A stretch of 64,000 nt of DNA from contig NZ_VLTK01000007.1 in assembly GCF_007558825.1 (NCBI RefSeq), positions 230,223 to 294,222 of the forward strand, given 5' to 3'. Below, piece by piece: positions 19,671-27,788 of the stretch. The number at the start of each line of letters is the position of its first letter. Positions within the stretch are counted from its first letter, which is position 1. The stretch is from Brevibacterium aurantiacum (GTDB lineage: Bacteria; Actinomycetota; Actinomycetes; Actinomycetales; Brevibacteriaceae). The notes under the pieces are model-generated. The model did no database searches, had not been told where the DNA came from, and saw only the letters and a list, made by a program, of their open reading frames with translations. The translations under genes and the position numbers were made by a program.

Positions 19671-21164
19671 TCACTTGTCGTCCGGGCGTACTTTCTTGCC
19701 ACGGTCCTGCCAGAACTTCGCAGTGGTGACTTCGTCCGTGCCGTCCCAGGCGTCGACATCGGTGTTGATGCGCTTGAAGGTGGGAAGGTCACCGCGGCGG
19801 AAGATCGGCTCCTGGCCAGCGCGACGCTGATCCATATAGTTCTTCAACAGGCTGAACACCACAGGTGAGAGCATCAGGAGCGCGAACAGGTTGATCAGCG
19901 CCATAATCGCCATGAAGATGTCTGCCGCCGTCCAGACCAGGTCGAGTGCGGCGATCCCGCCGATGAAGACAGCCACCATCACGATCACCTGATAGATGCG
20001 CAGCGCGGTCTTGCTGCGGGTCAGATGCTCGATATTGGCTTCGCCGTAGTAGTAGTTGCCGAGGATCGACGTGAACGCGAAGAGGAAGATTGCGAATGTG
20101 AGGAAGTGGATTGCCCACTGGCCGAGCTGTCCGCTCAAGGCGGTCTGCGTCAGCTGGACCCCCTCGGCCGAGCTGCCGTAGTCCGGGTTCGATAGGAGAA
20201 TGATGAAAGCGGTGATCGAGCAGACGAGGATCGTGTCGAAGTACACGCCGAGTGCCTGAACGAAACCCTGCTTAGCCGGGTGCGACGCCGATGCCGTCGC
20301 CGCCGCATTTGGGACCGAACCGATGCCGGCCTCATTTGAGAACAGGCCGCGCTGAACACCGATGAGCATGATCGAACCGATCGAACCTCCAGCGATCGAG
20401 TTGAAGCTGAAGGCGTCGCTGAAGATGGTGACGATCATTCCGGGGACAGCGCCGAGGTTGATCGCCACCACGATGATGCCGACGATCAGATACAGCCCGG
20501 CCATGATCGGGACGAGGTATGCGGAGACATTCGAGATGCGCTTGGCACCACCGGCGAAGATCAGGTAAGCCCCGACTGCGACGACCACACCGGTGATTGC
20601 GGTGAAGGCGAAGTTGGAATCGTCGACGTCGAATGATGCTCCGACAGCGTCGACGATGGAGTTCGACTGTACGGAGTTGAAGACGATGCCATAGGTGATG
20701 GCGACGATGACTGCAAACACCAGGCCGAGCCGCTTCATGTTCAGTGCGCGGTTGATGTAGTACGCAGGACCGCCTCGGAAGTTCGGCCCGTCTTTCTCCT
20801 TGTAGAGCTGCCCGAGTGCGGACTCAGCGAAGGCAGTGGCGCCGCCGACGATGGCAGTCAGCCACATCCAGAACACTGCACCGGGACCGCCCAAGGAGAT
20901 GGCAAGAGCGACACCGGCGATATTGGCCGTGCCGACACGAGAGGCGGCGGAGATGGAGAAGGCACGGAACGGAGAGATATTCCGATTGCCTTCGGAATCG
21001 TGTCCGCCGGGCTCCACGATCGTGCGGAACATTTCGGGCAGCAGCCGCAGCTGGAGGGCACCCGTACGAATCGTGAAGTACAACCCTGTAGGGATGAGAA
21101 CTGCGACGAGAACGTACGTGATGACACCGCTGACGCTGTCGAACGCGCTTTGGAGCATCTCCAT
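19671..21164 (-). CDS. AGCS family sodium:alanine (glycine) symporter
   Basis: A 497-residue membrane protein with about 10-11 hydrophobic helices, the usual size of alanine or glycine:cation symporters (AlsT/AgcS). Typical sequences include GTANIAGVALAISLGGPGAVFWMW with the Asn of the sodium site, KEKDGPNFRGGPAYYI and SNEAGIGSVPNAAATA. AAGGAGG lies nine bases before ATG 21164. It imports alanine, glycine or both with sodium. A hairpin terminator follows it. Confidence 0.93.
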   Translation of the reverse strand: MEMLQSAFDSVSGVITYVLVAVLIPTGLYFTIRTGALQLRLLPEMFRTIVEPGGHDSEGNRNISPFRAFSISAASRVGTANIAGVALAISLGGPGAVFWMWLTAIVGGATAFAESALGQLYKEKDGPNFRGGPAYYINRALNMKRLGLVFAVIVAITYGIVFNSVQSNSIVDAVGASFDVDDSNFAFTAITGVVVAVGAYLIFAGGAKRISNVSAYLVPIMAGLYLIVGIIVVAINLGAVPGMIVTIFSDAFSFNSIAGGSIGSIMLIGVQRGLFSNEAGIGSVPNAAATASASHPAKQGFVQALGVYFDTILVCSITAFIILLSNPDYGSSAEGVQLTQTALSGQLGQWAIHFLTFAIFLFAFTSILGNYYYGEANIEHLTRSKTALRIYQVIVMVAVFIGGIAALDLVWTAADIFMAIMALINLFALLMLSPVVFSLLKNYMDQRRAGQEPIFRRGDLPTFKRINTDVDAWDGTDEVTTAKFWQDRGKKVRPDDK

Positions 21165-21558
21165 TGATCTATGCCTCCTTCGACAAGCTCAGTGCTTCGT
21201 GTGTGGGTATGAGGGTGCGTGAACACCATGTGCTACTTCTGCAGTTGCCCTCCAGTCTGCCACCGAAGTGAGAAAGCGCATTACATCGCCCCTGCGCAAG
21301 TCCCTCACACAGGCGAAATCCCTTCAGGAAGGAAGAAGCCGATGCGCTCGGTGTTCAGGGGTGCTGCGCACACCCGGACTGTCAATGAATGACTTGTCGT
21401 TGAGCACCGAAACTGACGTTGTACCCATCCAGCATTCACGTCGCGTCTACCCGGACATCATCCGTTCATTGCTCGGGTTGTTTAGGGTTGTCCGCAATCC
21501 ACTGCACCATCGGCCGCTCGAGCCTGCACCGAGTCGCCAACTCTGAGGAGTCCTCGCC
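21165..21558. other. 394-base divergent intergenic region
   Basis: It separates the symporter gene from the glycerophosphodiesterase gene and must hold both promoters. The 15-mer CTTCGACAAGCTCAG at about 21179-21193 abuts the symporter ribosome site on the other strand. I see no gene, riboswitch or clear palindrome in the rest. Confidence 0.5.
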
Positions 21559-22374
21559 ATGCCAATCACCCTCGCAAACCACACCTCCGAGGCCGTCGCC
21601 CACACCCGGGTTCCGCCTCTGGTCATCGCGCATCGTGGCGCGTCAGCTGACTATCCGGAGAACACGATCCCGGCCTTCGTCGCCGCCATCGACCAGGGCA
21701 CCGACATGCTCGAGATCGACGTGCACATGAATGCTGACGGAGAACTCGTCGTCATCCACGACGTCACCGTGGAGCGGACGACGAATGCCCGAGTCGCCCA
21801 TCCTGACCGCACGGACTACAGCGTGAAGTCCATGACCACGGCCGAGATCGCCAGCCTCGACGCGGGCAGCTGGAAGTCTGAATCGTTCGCCGGCGTCCGG
21901 GTCCCTCACCTCGCCGAGGTGCTCGATCTGGTGCACGTGACCCGCACCGGGCTGCTCCTCGAGGTCAAACTCCCCACCCAATACCCGGGATTCGCCCAGG
22001 CGCTCGTTGAATCTCTGACCGCATCCCCCGACTATCTCGACCGAGCATTGGCGGCGGGGATGCTCGTCGTCCAGTCCGGCGACTGGGCCTTCATCCGTGA
22101 GTTCCACGCCCTGGCTCCGGAGATCCCCGTCGGGGTTCTGGGTCGGCCCTGCCCGGACGAATTGCGCGACTTTGCCACCTGGGTCGATCAGGTCAATCCC
22201 CAGTACATCGCGGCAGATGCCACCTTCCTCGGCCACGTCCACGAGCTGGGGATGTCGAGCCTGGTGTGGACCGTCGACAGCGTCGAAGACATGGAGAAGG
22301 CTGTCGACCTCGGTGCCGATGGCATCATCACCAACAGGCCCGACCGGCTCGTCGCGGTCGTCGAAGACCTCTGA
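21559..22374 (+). CDS. glpQ: Glycerophosphodiester phosphodiesterase
   Basis: A 271-residue GDPD-fold enzyme that cleaves glycerophosphodiesters to glycerol-3-phosphate and an alcohol. Active-site motifs are IAHRGASADYPENT (catalytic His, Arg and Glu, residues about 28-41), EIDVHMNADGELVVIHD with the Glu-x-Asp metal ligands and second His, and LLEVK. The C-terminal VDSVEDMEKAVDLGADGIITNRPD is typical. There is no signal peptide, so it is a cytoplasmic form. AGGAG precedes ATG 21559. The symbol reflects family, not proven orthology. Confidence 0.88.
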   Translation: MPITLANHTSEAVAHTRVPPLVIAHRGASADYPENTIPAFVAAIDQGTDMLEIDVHMNADGELVVIHDVTVERTTNARVAHPDRTDYSVKSMTTAEIASLDAGSWKSESFAGVRVPHLAEVLDLVHVTRTGLLLEVKLPTQYPGFAQALVESLTASPDYLDRALAAGMLVVQSGDWAFIREFHALAPEIPVGVLGRPCPDELRDFATWVDQVNPQYIAADATFLGHVHELGMSSLVWTVDSVEDMEKAVDLGADGIITNRPDRLVAVVEDL

Positions 22375-22376
22375 GG

Positions 22377-22818
22377 TCAGCGCGCCGAGTCGAGCACCAG
22401 CTCCGGGTTCACTCGGGACAGAATTGATCCGTGAGACGGCAGAGTGTGTCTCAAGACGGCCGAGGCCTCGCCGCTGCCACAGAGACGAGCAGACCTGTCG
22501 AGAGGTTGCACAGGTGAGGACTCCTGCGATGACGAAGGGGAATACGAATATGCCGATGAGCGGGACAACTTCTCCGAAGGTCAGAACCATCAGTTCCGGC
22601 GTCGGTCGTTCGACGCGTCCGACCACCTCGGCGAGGCCGGAGATTCCGAAGATGGCAATGCTGAGCACGGTGACAATGCTGCGCGGGATGGGCGGGAGTT
22701 CGCGCGCGATGAGTATGGCAGCGGCACCGGCCGCACAAGCCAGGATGAACATGGCAATTCCGGTGGGCAGGCTCTGGGCGAAGTAGTAGTTGCACGGAAC
22801 TCCACGATATTCAGCCAC
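22377..22818 (-). CDS. Possible small membrane protein with unclear 3' end
   Basis: From a GTG at 22818 the frame encodes about 105 plausible residues with three hydrophobic helices (FILACAAGAAAILIA, IVTVLSIAIFGISGLAEVV, VVPLIGIFVFPFVIAGVL). The frame then continues without a stop to 21643, antisense across most of glpQ, where the translation looks artificial. A neighbouring frame stops at 22377. I therefore suspect a lost stop or a frameshift near 22480-22510. The end given is the nearest stop in that other frame. Function unknown; the reading could also be entirely spurious. Confidence 0.35.
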
Positions 22819-22928
22819 TTGTCTTGTCGATAAGAGGATGGTTCTGATCAGTGGCCGACGCCACGGTCAGGGCCGGTGGAATGAGACGCCGGTTCTCAGC
22901 AGGTGCGTTCGGATGAGACGCTGGGACC

Positions 22929-25226
22929 ATGGCCAATGAACTCGCGTCGTCCACCAGTCCGTACCTCCGCGCCCATGCCGACAATCCTGTCGACTGGCGG
23001 ATGTGGACGAAGGACAACCTCGCCGAGGCGGCCCGCCGAGACGTGCCGCTGCTCATCTCGATCGGCTATTCCACGTGCCACTGGTGCCACGTCATGGCCC
23101 ACGAATCCTTCGAGGACGAGGCCATCGCCCGCGTCATCAACGAGAACTTCCTGCCGATCAAGATCGACCGCGAAGAGCTCCCGGACATCGACTCCTATTA
23201 CATGAACGCACTCCAGGCGATGCGCGGCCAGGGCGGCTGGCCGATGACGATCTTCGCCACACCCAAAGGCAGTCCCTTCTACGCCGGGACGTACTTCCCG
23301 CCGGCACCGCGGGGGAACCTGCCCGCGTTCACGCAGGTGCTCGCCGCCGTGTCCCAGTCGTGGACGGAACGCCGCGCCGAGGTGACCGAGATGACCAAGC
23401 GCATGGATCGTGGGCTCGCCGATATGGCCAGTGCAGTCTCTGACGCATTGCCTGCCGAAGCAGCCTCAGAGCTGCTGAGCGCCGAAGAGCTCGACTCGGC
23501 AGCTGAGTCCCTGCTCGACTCCTATGACCCCGCGTGGGGCGGGTTCGGCAAAGCACCGAAGTTCCCGCCGCTGATGAACCTCATGCAGCTCTTGGCCACG
23601 TTCGTGCGCTTGGGTGGAACCACCTCGGCGAGGGAAGGGGCGCTTGCTCCTGGAAAGGTTGACACGGTGGGAGCCGATGGCCATCTCGAGGGTGAACTCA
23701 TCCTCGACTGCCTCATCGCGGTGCGCAGCACCTTCGCACGGATCGCGAGCGGCGGCATGCGTGACCAGGTGCGCGGCGGCATCGCCCGCTACAGCGTCGA
23801 TCGGCAGTGGTTCGTGCCGCATTTCGAGAAGATGCTCTACGACAATGCGCTCTACCTGCGCGCTGCCGTCCAATGGGCGAAGGTCGAACGCGCGCTCAAC
23901 CCGGGATCGAAGTGGCTGGCGCTCGCCGAACGCGAGGTCACCGACACCGCGAATTTCCTCAACGCAGACATGTCCGACGGGGACCGATTCATCGCCGCAC
24001 TCGACGCGGACTCACTCAACGCTGACGGTGTGCTGGAGGAGGGTGCCGCCTACGTCATCACGCCAGAGGAGTTCGCCGAGGTGGGGCGGGAGGGGCTGCT
24101 CCAACTCGTCGATTCGCCCGCCGCTGCAGAACTCTCCGGTTCCGTCGTCGCCGCCATCCGCATCATCGACTGGTTGGGCATGGACGACGTGCCCTTCGAC
24201 GAGGAGCACCCGGCCCCGTGGACCACCTCGGCGACGGTCGCGCAACAGGAGCGTCTGAAGAACTTGTTGGGCACACGCCCCCAGCCCGCACGGGATGAGA
24301 AGACGATCACCGAATGGAACTCGCTGGCGATCACGGCACTGGCCGAAGCAGCCTTGTATGCCGGTGTTTCCGGGAGCGAGGGGACTTCGACAGCTGCCGG
24401 ACCGCCGGCGAGCTGGGGGAGTGATGCGGTACATCAGTGGGAGGCGATGCTCGCACGCTTCGGTGCCGATTCTAATCTTGAGGTCCGCCGCAGCTTCACC
24501 GGTGAGACCCCGGGGCCCGGCCAGGCAGGCCTCGCCGATTGGGCGCAGTTCATCACTGCAGGCATCACCGTCCGCCAGCTTCCGGGAGCCTCGGTGCAGG
24601 TGAGCGATCTGGTCTCTTGGGGTGCACGGATGTTCGCGGGCTTCACCGTCGAAGGAGATGTGCTCGAGGTCTTAGACTCCTTGAGTGACGAGATCCTAGA
24701 CGTCAGATCCTCTGACCCAGTGGACAACACGGTGCCCTCTGGCAGATCTGCCGCGGCAGAGGCGGCACTTCTGCTCGCAGAGACCGGTCTGGACAGCGGT
24801 GCTGAGACCGGTCTGGACAGCGGTGCTGTTACCGGTTCGCCGGGCAGTCGTGCGATGGGTGACTCGTCGACTGGCACCGCTGGGGCTGAGGGGCTGAGCA
24901 CCGGAAGACTTCTTGAACTGCGCGATCGCCTGCTCGGTGTCTACAGGGCACTCGCTGGTCGAGCGCCGCGCGGCTGCGGTCACGCGCTGTGGCAGTCCGA
25001 ACGAGCACTCAGCCCGGTGCGTGTGGCCACTCGAAATGCCGAGTTGAGGGGATTCGCCGCCCGGCACCCCGCGGTCACGCTCCTGACCGCTTCAACCGGA
25101 GTCCCGGGCGTGAGCGGATCCGAGGTCGAGGTGCCCGAAGGTACAGCGATCGTCTGCCGAGGGACGCAGTGCTCGCTGCCCGTGGCCACCGTGGGCGAAC
25201 TCCTCGAGCAGTTCGACGGTTTCTGA
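22929..25226 (+). CDS. DUF255 thioredoxin-fold protein (YyaL/SSP411 family)
   Basis: A 765-residue protein. It has an N-terminal thioredoxin-like domain with the CHWCHVM motif (residues about 54-60) and GGWPMTIF, then an (alpha/alpha)6-type glycoside-hydrolase-like domain with HFEKMLYDNALYLRA. The family is highly conserved but its biochemical role is not settled. Residues about 618-633 are two exact copies of an 8-residue unit encoded by a 24-base tandem duplication (24780-24827) in a poorly conserved linker. It is a single gene; a weak stem at 25233-25268 separates it from the convergent tetR gene. Confidence 0.93.
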   Translation: MANELASSTSPYLRAHADNPVDWRMWTKDNLAEAARRDVPLLISIGYSTCHWCHVMAHESFEDEAIARVINENFLPIKIDREELPDIDSYYMNALQAMRGQGGWPMTIFATPKGSPFYAGTYFPPAPRGNLPAFTQVLAAVSQSWTERRAEVTEMTKRMDRGLADMASAVSDALPAEAASELLSAEELDSAAESLLDSYDPAWGGFGKAPKFPPLMNLMQLLATFVRLGGTTSAREGALAPGKVDTVGADGHLEGELILDCLIAVRSTFARIASGGMRDQVRGGIARYSVDRQWFVPHFEKMLYDNALYLRAAVQWAKVERALNPGSKWLALAEREVTDTANFLNADMSDGDRFIAALDADSLNADGVLEEGAAYVITPEEFAEVGREGLLQLVDSPAAAELSGSVVAAIRIIDWLGMDDVPFDEEHPAPWTTSATVAQQERLKNLLGTRPQPARDEKTITEWNSLAITALAEAALYAGVSGSEGTSTAAGPPASWGSDAVHQWEAMLARFGADSNLEVRRSFTGETPGPGQAGLADWAQFITAGITVRQLPGASVQVSDLVSWGARMFAGFTVEGDVLEVLDSLSDEILDVRSSDPVDNTVPSGRSAAAEAALLLAETGLDSGAETGLDSGAVTGSPGSRAMGDSSTGTAGAEGLSTGRLLELRDRLLGVYRALAGRAPRGCGHALWQSERALSPVRVATRNAELRGFAARHPAVTLLTASTGVPGVSGSEVEVPEGTAIVCRGTQCSLPVATVGELLEQFDGF

Positions 25227-25251
25227 GTCGTAGCCTCACCCTTAAAGCAGT

Positions 25252-26121
25252 TCAGTCCCAGGTGAGGCGTTCCAGGCCTGACAGGACGAGGTCGAGGCCC
25301 ATGATGAAGTCCGATGCCTCGTCGAGATTCTCGAACTCGCCGAGCACGGAGTGCACGAAGGGGAAGTCCTCTTCACTGAAACTTGCCCAGTGGTCGATCT
25401 GGGCAGTGTGTTGGGCTTCACCATCCTCGGCGGCTTCGCGTTCGATCGCACGCTGAGAGACTTCCGCGCCCATGCCGGAAGCATAGGTGGACACGACCAT
25501 TGACGCCTGAAGCTGGCGGGTCAGGTCCAGTCCACTATTCTGGAGGGCCTGACCGACCAGCTCCCAGTAGGTCAGCGAATTCTGCTCATCGGGGCCCGCC
25601 TTGATGAGCTGGGAGGCCAGCCAGCGGTGCTCGAGCATCTGGACGAACAGGCACAGGACGAGCCGTCGAATCTGCAGCAGGCCCTCAGCGGTACCGGTGC
25701 TCGTGCGGCCATCGGGCTCAGGGGGAGGATAGTTCTCAAACTGCTTCGGGTGCGGCTGATCAGCACGTTCGAGGGCCTCGGCCTCGTCCAATGCACGTCC
25801 CAACAGCTCATCGGACACGATGGCCATCAGTTGGTCCTTGCCGGCGGCGTACCAGTAGAGACTGGCCACGCCGCTGTCGAGCTGTGCGGCCAGTCCGCGC
25901 AGTGTCATCTTCTCCGCCCCAACGGCGTCGAGCGTGGTGATCGCGGCCTCGATGATCTGCTCCAGCGAGAGGGACGTACGCGTGCGCGCCACCCCACGAC
26001 CACCTCGGCGTCGGGGAGGAGTGATCCTGCGTTGAGCGTCCTTCGATGAATCACGAGGGCTGTCTCTGCGTGAATTCGCGTTGTGATCGCCTCGCGGACG
26101 CGGGGGAGTCTCAGATGCCAT
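25252..26121 (-). CDS. TetR family repressor of the divergent efflux pump
   Basis: A 289-residue regulator. Residues 1-45 are a basic, Arg/Pro/Ser-rich, probably disordered arm, longer than in most TetR proteins. The helix-turn-helix follows (LRGLAAQLDSGVASLYWYAAGKDQL, about 73-97), then the ligand-binding domain. It is divergent from the DHA2 pump at 26286. The 164-base gap holds four equally spaced operators. It probably represses the pump until a drug-like ligand binds. The basic arm may add DNA contacts. Confidence 0.9.
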   Translation of the reverse strand: MASETPPRPRGDHNANSRRDSPRDSSKDAQRRITPPRRRGGRGVARTRTSLSLEQIIEAAITTLDAVGAEKMTLRGLAAQLDSGVASLYWYAAGKDQLMAIVSDELLGRALDEAEALERADQPHPKQFENYPPPEPDGRTSTGTAEGLLQIRRLVLCLFVQMLEHRWLASQLIKAGPDEQNSLTYWELVGQALQNSGLDLTRQLQASMVVSTYASGMGAEVSQRAIEREAAEDGEAQHTAQIDHWASFSEEDFPFVHSVLGEFENLDEASDFIMGLDLVLSGLERLTWD

Positions 26122-26152
26122 GCCTTGAATCTACCGAGAGACTTGCATTCAA

Positions 26153-26221
26153 TCAAACACCGTTCTATGGTCGAACATAGTTCGAGTATCGAACGAAGTT
26201 CCATTGGCGAACATTGTTCGA
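26153..26221. promoter_or_regulatory. Four operators spaced exactly 18 bases apart
   Basis: Sites of the form TCGAAC-N3-GTTCGA occur at 26171-26185 (perfect), 26189-26203 and 26207-26221 (one or two mismatches each). A weaker site, TCAAAC-ACC-GTTCTA, lies at 26153-26167. The centres fall at 26160, 26178, 26196 and 26214, an exact 18-base period. The array lies between tetR and the efflux pump gene and would give cooperative repression of both. Confidence 0.8.
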
Positions 26222-26285
26222 TCATTAAGTTCTTCTCTCGCCGGCTCTCCAGCCGACCTTTCGACCTACCCGCGAAAGGACCCAC

Positions 26286-27755
26286 ATGTCCTCCTCATAC
26301 TCCTCGACCTCCTCATCCGTCGATACGCAAGTACTCAAACCGCAGAGTCTCCGAGCTGCCTGGCCTGCTCTACTCGCTCTGTGTCTGACCATGCTCGTCG
26401 AGATGGTCGACAACTCGATTCTCAACGTCGCTCTGCCCACGATCGGGCGAGACCTCAGCGCTTCTCCAGCAGACCTGCAGTGGATCGTCGGCGCCTATTC
26501 GCTGACGTTCGGCGGGTTGCTCATGGTTGGCGGGACGATGGGCGACAAGCTTGGTCGCCGTCGGACCCTCCTCTTCGGCCTCGTGCTGTTCGGTCTCACC
26601 GGACTCGGCGTGCTGCTCGTCTCCACGCCCGCACAGCTGATCGCGGTGCGAGCACTGGCAGGAGTCTTCGCCGCATTCATCGCCCCATTGACCATGTCGT
26701 TGATCTTCCGCCTCTTCGACCGTGATGACCTGCGCACGAGGGCGATCGGCCTCATCGTGGTCGTCTCGATGATCGGCTTCGCCGTGGGCCCGACCATCGC
26801 CGGATTGGCGATCACGAATCTGCCCTGGCAGGCACTCCTGGTGGTCAACGCCCCTGTCGCGGTCATCGCCTGGCTCGGTGTGCGTTTCGGGGTCGCCGAG
26901 GACGACCCGGCAGACCGTCGCGAAGGCGGTGCCGACATTCCCGGCGGCATCTTGTCTGTGGCCTCGCTGGGCTTCCTCCTCTACGGCTTCACCGCTGGGG
27001 TCGAATACGGTTGGGCTGCACCGTTGACGGTGCTCGTCTTCGCCGCCGGTGTGCTCTCCCTTGCCGGATTCATCTGGCGTGAGAAGACCGCCGAGGATCC
27101 GATGCTCGATCTCAAACTGCTCGCCCTGCCGACAGTGAGCGGGTCAGCGATTCTGCAGACCGCGACAATGATCGCCATGGTCGGAGTCATGTTCGTCTCG
27201 ACTCAGCTCTACCAGTTCGCCTGGGGTTGGTCCGCATTCCAGGCGGGATTGGCGAACCTTCCGTTCGTCGCGGGCATGCTGCTCGCCGGCCCGTTCGTCG
27301 ATCGCGCCGTGGCCCGATTCGGCCACCGTAAGACCTCGATCGGCGGTATTGCGCTCGTCATCGTCAGCCTCATCATCTGGATCTTCGCGCTCACACACGG
27401 CTTCCTCTGGTGCGCGGTCGGGATGCTCATCATGACTATGGGGATGCGGACGATCATGACGACTGGTGCGGTCGCCCTCCTCGGCGCCCTGCCTGAGACA
27501 CGCACGTCGATCGGATCGGCGCTCAACGACACCGCTCAAGAGCTCGGCAATGCAGTGGGCGTTGCGATAGTCGGCACGATCATGGCCACGGTTCTCGGCA
27601 GCACACTGCCGCAGGGGGCCTGGGATTCGGCGACGGTTGCCGGCTTCGTGCACTCACAGCAGATTTCGTTCACGGTCCTCGCCGGTATCGTGCTGGTGAT
27701 GTCGATCATCGGGGTTCGCACGCTGACCGACTCGAGGGAAGTCGACGAGCATTGA
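26286..27755 (+). CDS. MFS drug efflux transporter, DHA2 (EmrB/QacA) type
   Basis: A 489-residue membrane protein with about 14 helices, the layout of DHA2 proton/drug antiporters. Motifs are LVEMVDNSILNVALPTIGRDL in helix 1 (DHA2 motif D1 region), GDKLGRRRTLLFG (motif A, residues about 86-98), and a conserved Pro/Gly helix 5 (motif C, VSMIGFAVGPTIAGL). ATG 26286 follows GAAAGGA. It probably exports cationic or lipophilic compounds under control of the divergent TetR. Confidence 0.92.
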   Translation: MSSSYSSTSSSVDTQVLKPQSLRAAWPALLALCLTMLVEMVDNSILNVALPTIGRDLSASPADLQWIVGAYSLTFGGLLMVGGTMGDKLGRRRTLLFGLVLFGLTGLGVLLVSTPAQLIAVRALAGVFAAFIAPLTMSLIFRLFDRDDLRTRAIGLIVVVSMIGFAVGPTIAGLAITNLPWQALLVVNAPVAVIAWLGVRFGVAEDDPADRREGGADIPGGILSVASLGFLLYGFTAGVEYGWAAPLTVLVFAAGVLSLAGFIWREKTAEDPMLDLKLLALPTVSGSAILQTATMIAMVGVMFVSTQLYQFAWGWSAFQAGLANLPFVAGMLLAGPFVDRAVARFGHRKTSIGGIALVIVSLIIWIFALTHGFLWCAVGMLIMTMGMRTIMTTGAVALLGALPETRTSIGSALNDTAQELGNAVGVAIVGTIMATVLGSTLPQGAWDSATVAGFVHSQQISFTVLAGIVLVMSIIGVRTLTDSREVDEH

Positions 27756-27788
27756 GCAGGTGCCCGGGAGCCCGTTTCGCAACCAAGC

